The notes beneath the pieces are model-generated. The model had not been told where the DNA came from. It did no database searches and saw only the letters and a program-made list of their open reading frames with translations. A program made the translations under genes and the position numbers. A stretch of 64,000 nucleotides of DNA from Moraxella catarrhalis (GTDB lineage: Bacteria; Pseudomonadota; Gammaproteobacteria; Pseudomonadales; Moraxellaceae). Position 1 is the stretch's first letter. Each line of letters starts with the position of its first letter. The DNA is taken from positions 124,001 through 188,000 of the forward strand of contig NZ_LWAH01000013.1 in the NCBI RefSeq assembly GCF_001632285.1, given 5' to 3'. Below are positions 60,257-64,000 of this stretch, piece by piece.

Positions 60257-60285
60257 TTGAAAATCTGATGACTATTTGCTATAAT
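60257..60285 (+). promoter_or_regulatory. promoter of 6S RNA
   Basis: TTGAAA (60257-60262) and TATAAT (60280-60285), spacing 17. Confidence 0.75.
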
Positions 60286-60290
60286 AGCTC

Positions 60291-60475
60291 CACTGGGGTA
60301 CTCGCCAGCAAAGCGTATTCCTGAGCCGATACTTTTATCTTAGGATTTGGGCGACAATGCTTTGTTGTGCATGCCTGCATCTTTTTGATGTATCAGGAAG
60401 CCGTAATAAGCATGGCTCTTATCCGCCTTGAACTTCACGGTTCATGGTTTCCCTTTGTAGCGGTACCTTGGTTTT
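60291..60475 (+). ncRNA. ssrS: 6S RNA
   Basis: The stretch has 6S RNA landmarks: CCTGAGCCGATA early, AAGCCGTAATAAGCATGGCT in the second half, then CCTTGAAC and GGTTCATGG. The two ends (CCACTGGGGTAC... and ...GGTACCTTGG) pair as the closing stem, and a T run follows. A consensus promoter lies at the right distance. 6S RNA mimics an open promoter and sequesters sigma-70 RNA polymerase in stationary phase. Ends are accurate to within a few bases. ygfA, the usual downstream partner, is not here. Confidence 0.85.
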
Positions 60476-60536
60476 TTTCTTTAAGCCAGTGTTTGGATAT
60501 TTTTACAAAATTTTCTAAAAAAATTTCAAAAAAATG

Positions 60537-60564
60537 TTGACAGCTTAATTTATTCTGCTATAAT
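60537..60564 (+). promoter_or_regulatory. promoter of tRNA-Asn
   Basis: TTGACA (60537-60542) and TATAAT (60559-60564), spacing 16. Confidence 0.82.
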
Positions 60565-60603
60565 AGCACCCATCTTAAGCGAACTGCATAAGATAACCGA
60601 CAT

Positions 60604-60679
60604 TCCCCAATAGCTCAGTCGGTAGAGCATCGGACTGTTAATCCGTGTGTCCCTGGTTCGAGCCCAGGTTGGGGAGCCA
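60604..60679 (+). tRNA. tRNA-Asn (GTT)
   Basis: This 76-base tRNA has encoded CCA, acceptor arms TCCCCAA and TTGGGGA, and anticodon GTT at 60637-60639. The T arm has GGTTCGAGCC. It stands alone with its own promoter and terminator. Confidence 0.98.
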
Positions 60680-60685
60680 TATTTT

Positions 60686-60721
60686 AAAAAGTCCTTTAGA
60701 ATTTTACTAAAGGACTTTTTT
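60686..60721 (+). terminator. terminator of tRNA-Asn
   Basis: AAAAAGTCCTTTAG and CTAAAGGACTTTTT, perfect arms. Confidence 0.93.
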
Positions 60722-60903
60722 ATTATATTCTAAAATACAACCCTGCTAAAACATAACACTTCTAAAATAAAATACGCATTTAAAACAATCTTGTGAATGG
60801 ATTTAAATGCGTTTGGTGATATTTATTTCATTGATATTTAGAGCATCTTATTCTAAAAAACATCAGCATATAAGTTCATAAGATTGCCAATGTTCAGCGA
60901 CAA

Positions 60904-61572
60904 TCATTCATCATCCATCCAAAATTTTAGGGGTAAAGGTATCATGCCATTCATACGCCCTACCCTGATGGTATCAATATCAATGACCTTTTTTATCATC
61001 ATATCAAGCGTATAAGGGACGAGTCGATGCTCAAGCGTTTGTACACGCTTTGCCAAGCTTTTGGGTGTATCCAAAACATCAACAGTAAGCCAAGCCTGCG
61101 TGAGTACTTGCCCCGCATCAAGCTTCGGTGTTACCACATGAATGCTGCAACCATGATATTTATCGCCCGACCACAACACCCGTTGATGAGTATCTAGCCC
61201 TTTATAATTTGGTAATAAAGATGGGTGCAAATTGATCATCGCACAAGGCATGTTATTGATAAATTGGGCAGATAATACTCGCATGAAGCCTGCCAGCACA
61301 ACCAAATCAGGTGACCAATCTTGAATTTGCTGAAGTGCGTATTTCTCAAAAGTATTGATACTCATGCGTTTACCATTTGGTACATGAGACAATACTGAGA
61401 CAAGAATGCCTGCATCTTTTGCTCGTGTAATCGCATAAGCATCTTCACGATTACTAATGACGCCAACAATATCAATCGCAAGGCTACCTGATTTCATGGC
61501 ATCAATCATGACTTGTAAATTTGAGCCACTACCTGATACCAAAACAGCGACCTTAAGGGGTTTTTGGCTCAT
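60904..61572 (-). CDS. purN: phosphoribosylglycinamide formyltransferase
   Basis: The enzyme adds the first formyl group in purine synthesis, using 10-formyl-THF. It has VAVLVSGSGSNLQVMIDAM, the catalytic motif INLHPSLLPNYKGLDTHQRV and HVVTPKLDAGQVL. Its start overlaps the purM stop by one base (TGATG), so translation is coupled. Normal length (222). Confidence 0.95.
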   Translation of the reverse strand: MSQKPLKVAVLVSGSGSNLQVMIDAMKSGSLAIDIVGVISNREDAYAITRAKDAGILVSVLSHVPNGKRMSINTFEKYALQQIQDWSPDLVVLAGFMRVLSAQFINNMPCAMINLHPSLLPNYKGLDTHQRVLWSGDKYHGCSIHVVTPKLDAGQVLTQAWLTVDVLDTPKSLAKRVQTLEHRLVPYTLDMMIKKVIDIDTIRVGRMNGMIPLPLKFWMDDE

Positions 61573-62618
61573 CAGGCATACACCACCGCATCATCAGTAC
61601 GCTCAATAATCTGACCAATCTGCCAAACTTGTTCGCCTTCGGCAGTCAGTTTATTCATCGCCTGCTTGGCTTGATCGGCAGGAACAACCAAAATAAAGCC
61701 AACGCCACAGTTAAAGGTGCGATACATCTCTAAAGTGTCAATATTGCCGCCATGTTGTAGCCATTGGAAAACCTCAGGCAATGCCCAACTGCTGGTGTCT
61801 ATCTGTGCCGCCAAATTTTTAGGTAGGACACGGGGCAGATTTTCGGTTAAGCCGCCGCCTGTGATATGTGCCATGGCGTGAATATTGGCATTACCCAAGG
61901 ATTTTTGTAAGGCATTGACTGACTTGACATAAATACGAGTGGGTGCCATCAGTGCATCTGCCAACTTAGTGCCACTTTCTAGGGTTTGTGTATGAACATC
62001 AGTATTGGTTACTTCAATCACTTTACGCACCAGTGAATAGCCATTTGAATGCACGCCGCTAGATGCCAAAGCAAGTAATACATCACCTTTTTGAACATTT
62101 TCGCCAGTAATCACTTCTGACTCTTCGACCACACCGACACAAAATCCCGCCAAATCATAATCTTCATCTTGATACATACCGGGCATTTCGGCCGTCTCAC
62201 CGCCAATTAATGCACAATTTGCCAACTGACAACCCTCGCCAATACCTGCGATAACGGTTGCAGCGGTATCAACATCAAGCTTACCTGTGGCATAATAATC
62301 CAAGAAAAATAGTGGTTCTGCACCACAGACCAATAAATCATTCACACACATTGCCACTAAGTCTTGGCCTATAGTTTCATGGCGATTAAGCTGTAGTGCA
62401 AGCTTAAGCTTTGTACCGACACCGTCGGTGCCTGATACAAGTAATGGTGATTTATAACCCGTCGGAATGCGGCATAACGCACCAAATCCGCCTAAGCCAC
62501 CCATTACTTCAGGTCGGCTGGTGGCTTTGGCAACCGATTTAATACGCGAAACCAATGCCTCGCCTGCATCAATATCTACGCCTGCATCTTTATAGCTAAG
62601 TGGGGTTTGATCTGTCAT
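61572..62618 (-). CDS. purM: phosphoribosylformylglycinamidine cyclo-ligase
   Basis: The enzyme (AIR synthetase) closes the imidazole ring of AIR using ATP. It begins with [20 protein letters not shown] and has [40 protein letters not shown] and [15 protein letters not shown]. The length of 348 residues is normal. It is the first gene of purM-purN and divergent from the PerM-type gene. Confidence 0.96.
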   Translation of the reverse strand: MTDQTPLSYKDAGVDIDAGEALVSRIKSVAKATSRPEVMGGLGGFGALCRIPTGYKSPLLVSGTDGVGTKLKLALQLNRHETIGQDLVAMCVNDLLVCGAEPLFFLDYYATGKLDVDTAATVIAGIGEGCQLANCALIGGETAEMPGMYQDEDYDLAGFCVGVVEESEVITGENVQKGDVLLALASSGVHSNGYSLVRKVIEVTNTDVHTQTLESGTKLADALMAPTRIYVKSVNALQKSLGNANIHAMAHITGGGLTENLPRVLPKNLAAQIDTSSWALPEVFQWLQHGGNIDTLEMYRTFNCGVGFILVVPADQAKQAMNKLTAEGEQVWQIGQIIERTDDAVVYA

Positions 62619-62910
62619 ATTTGACCCTTGTTAAAAATGAGATGTTACTTAAATTTTAATAATTATATCAAATTTTAACCCAAAATATCAGATTTGCCTT
62701 GAATTTATTTGGTGGCATGTCTATTTATTAAGAGATATTTTATATTTAAAATGAAGATTTAAAATTAAGCTGTTTGGTTCTGATGATTGAACATGGTCAA
62801 GTTTTATCAAATGCAATGATTGATTAAAATATACATAAAATTACATGAAAATTTAAATCAAATCACCTACAATATCACGCACAATCCTACCTTTTATATT
62901 TTGAGTTTTC

Positions 62911-64000
62911 ATGTATCCAGCCAAAATTGATCCGTTTTTTCGCCGTCTGTTTATTTTAGCGGCGTTATGTTTGTTTTTATATGCCCTATTTTTGATGAAA
63001 ACGGTCATTACACCCTTTGTTGCAGCATTTATTTTGGCATATTTTTTAAATCCTTTGGTCAGCCGACTTGCCTTAATTATGCCAAGAATTTTGGCAGTCT
63101 CAGTTGTGTATATTAGCTGTTTTGTGGTCATGGGCGCATTAATCATTTGGTTGGTGCCTATGGTTTGGGCACAAATGCAGATACTTTGGGAGTCATTGCC
63201 ACATATTATTACTTGGTATAATGACACTGGCAGAGCTTGGATTGCTCGCTATACCAACAGTGAGCTTTTGCCACTTGATATTGACCTAATATCCAATACG
63301 GCCTTGGATTACTTTCAAAATAACTATCAAGTTAACGATGTTCAAGGTTTAATTAAGCAAGTATTTAGCTCAGGTATTTCAGCGGCCAATAACATTGGTT
63401 TGATTGTCATGGTGCCTATTCTTACCTTTTATTTTTTATTGGGCTGGGATCAACGACTGTATACATGGAAGCTATCTATTCCTAAGCCCTATACCAATAA
63501 GGTCGTTAGAATTGCTCGTGACTGCGATACTGCTTTGATGAATTTTGCCAAAGGTCAATTTTTAGTCATGTTGCTACTTGGTGCGATTTATGCCATTCAG
63601 CTACAGCTCATCGGTTTGCAGTTAGGATTGATTATTGGTATCACCGCTGGCATTGCAAGCTTTGTCCCTTATTTGGGTTTTGGTATTGGTATTATTGCAG
63701 CACTGATCGCAGGATTATTTCAATTTGGATTAGACTGGATCTATTTGGGACTGATTTTTGGGGCATTTATGATTGGGCAAGTTGTTGAAGGCTATATTCT
63801 TCAACCTCTATTACTAGGTGATAAAATTGGCCTATCGCCTTTATGGGTCATTTTTTCTGTCTTGGCAGGTGCATCTTTATTTGGTTTTGTCGGTATGCTC
63901 ATCGCCCTGCCCGTCTCTGCAGTCATTAATGTTTTATTTCATTATGCGTATGATGCCTATTTACGCAGTGATTGGCATGAAGGTCAAAGGCAGCTGCCTT
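62911..64000 (+). CDS. PerM/AI-2E-family transporter (3' end beyond window)
   Basis: The frame is open from ATG 62911 to the window edge (363 residues). It has several hydrophobic helices in the AI-2E/PerM layout: two at the N-terminus with ITPFVAAFILAYFLNPLV, a soluble middle, then helices with LIIGITAGIASFVPYLGFGI and GQVVEGYILQPLLLGDKIGL. Members include a quorum-signal exporter and Na+/H+ antiporters; substrate is not assignable. In related bacteria this gene adjoins purM and precedes the DnaA-related hda; only the first is visible here. Confidence 0.9.
   Translation, partial: MYPAKIDPFFRRLFILAALCLFLYALFLMKTVITPFVAAFILAYFLNPLVSRLALIMPRILAVSVVYISCFVVMGALIIWLVPMVWAQMQILWESLPHIITWYNDTGRAWIARYTNSELLPLDIDLISNTALDYFQNNYQVNDVQGLIKQVFSSGISAANNIGLIVMVPILTFYFLLGWDQRLYTWKLSIPKPYTNKVVRIARDCDTALMNFAKGQFLVMLLLGAIYAIQLQLIGLQLGLIIGITAGIASFVPYLGFGIGIIAALIAGLFQFGLDWIYLGLIFGAFMIGQVVEGYILQPLLLGDKIGLSPLWVIFSVLAGASLFGFVGMLIALPVSAVINVLFHYAYDAYLRSDWHEGQRQLP

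Noticed and set aside
62853..63227. Reverse-strand frame at the start of the PerM-type gene
   Set aside because: The forward frame from 62911 is a clear membrane transporter; the reverse frame has no homology pattern.

Overview
The window is a stretch of chromosome from a Moraxella, most probably Moraxella catarrhalis or a very close relative. The strongest evidence is two surface proteins typical of that species: a trimeric autotransporter of the Hag/MID type with a poly-G tract in its signal-peptide region (23574-30460), and a MapA-type autotransporter carrying an acid phosphatase domain (18779-21601). The moderately AT-rich sequence and the order of housekeeping genes (ubiE-ubiJ-ubiB, iscRSUA-hscBA-fdx, alaS...lysC-csrA, rpmB-rpmG, purM-purN) fit a gammaproteobacterium of the Moraxellaceae.

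Layout. 1-5.5 kb: start of an NRAMP-type metal transporter, an unrecognised 325-residue protein, an alpha/beta hydrolase, a YpfJ-type zinc peptidase, a DUF815 ATPase and an unusual fusion of a CRISPR-associated NE0113-like N-terminus to an AlkB dioxygenase. 5.8-12 kb: superoxide dismutase, the ubiquinone genes ubiE-ubiJ-ubiB, apt, a DUF1315 protein and NAD kinase. 12.4-18.7 kb: a BI-1 membrane protein, a CcoI-type copper ATPase and penicillin-binding protein 1B. 18.8-30.5 kb: mapA behind a triple Pho box, prmA-fis, and hag, whose reading frame is OFF as sequenced. 30.9-35 kb: purH with an attenuator-like leader, ppiD and HU. 35.4-42 kb: a tail-anchored SCP2-like protein and the complete isc operon with an IscR-type promoter. 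42.2-46 kb: a small hypothetical gene, a ggt pseudogene with one nonsense mutation and four frame disruptions, grxD, an isochorismatase-like hydrolase and ispF. 46.2-53.5 kb: mnmA, a YkvI-type transporter, purB, a small membrane protein and alaS. 53.5-56.5 kb: an accessory insert between alaS and lysC, made of a broken fic gene, two transposase 3'-end remnants in direct orientation and a POT peptide transporter. 56.5-64 kb: lysC, csrA, a HopJ-family protein, rpmB-rpmG, a glutamine cyclotransferase, 6S RNA, tRNA-Asn(GTT), purN/purM and the start of a PerM-type AI-2E transporter.

How it fits together. Most of the window is core metabolism (purine synthesis: purH, purB, purM, purN, apt; Fe-S assembly; ubiquinone; translation). 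The host-interface layer is hag and mapA: one is switched by slipped-strand change in a G tract, the other appears to be under phosphate control. Gene loss is visible (ggt, fic), and short tandem duplications of 10-17 bp recur in spacers and across gene ends. No CRISPR array, prophage or intact insertion sequence was seen. The least expected items are the NE0113-AlkB fusion, the mapA Pho-box array and the purH leader.
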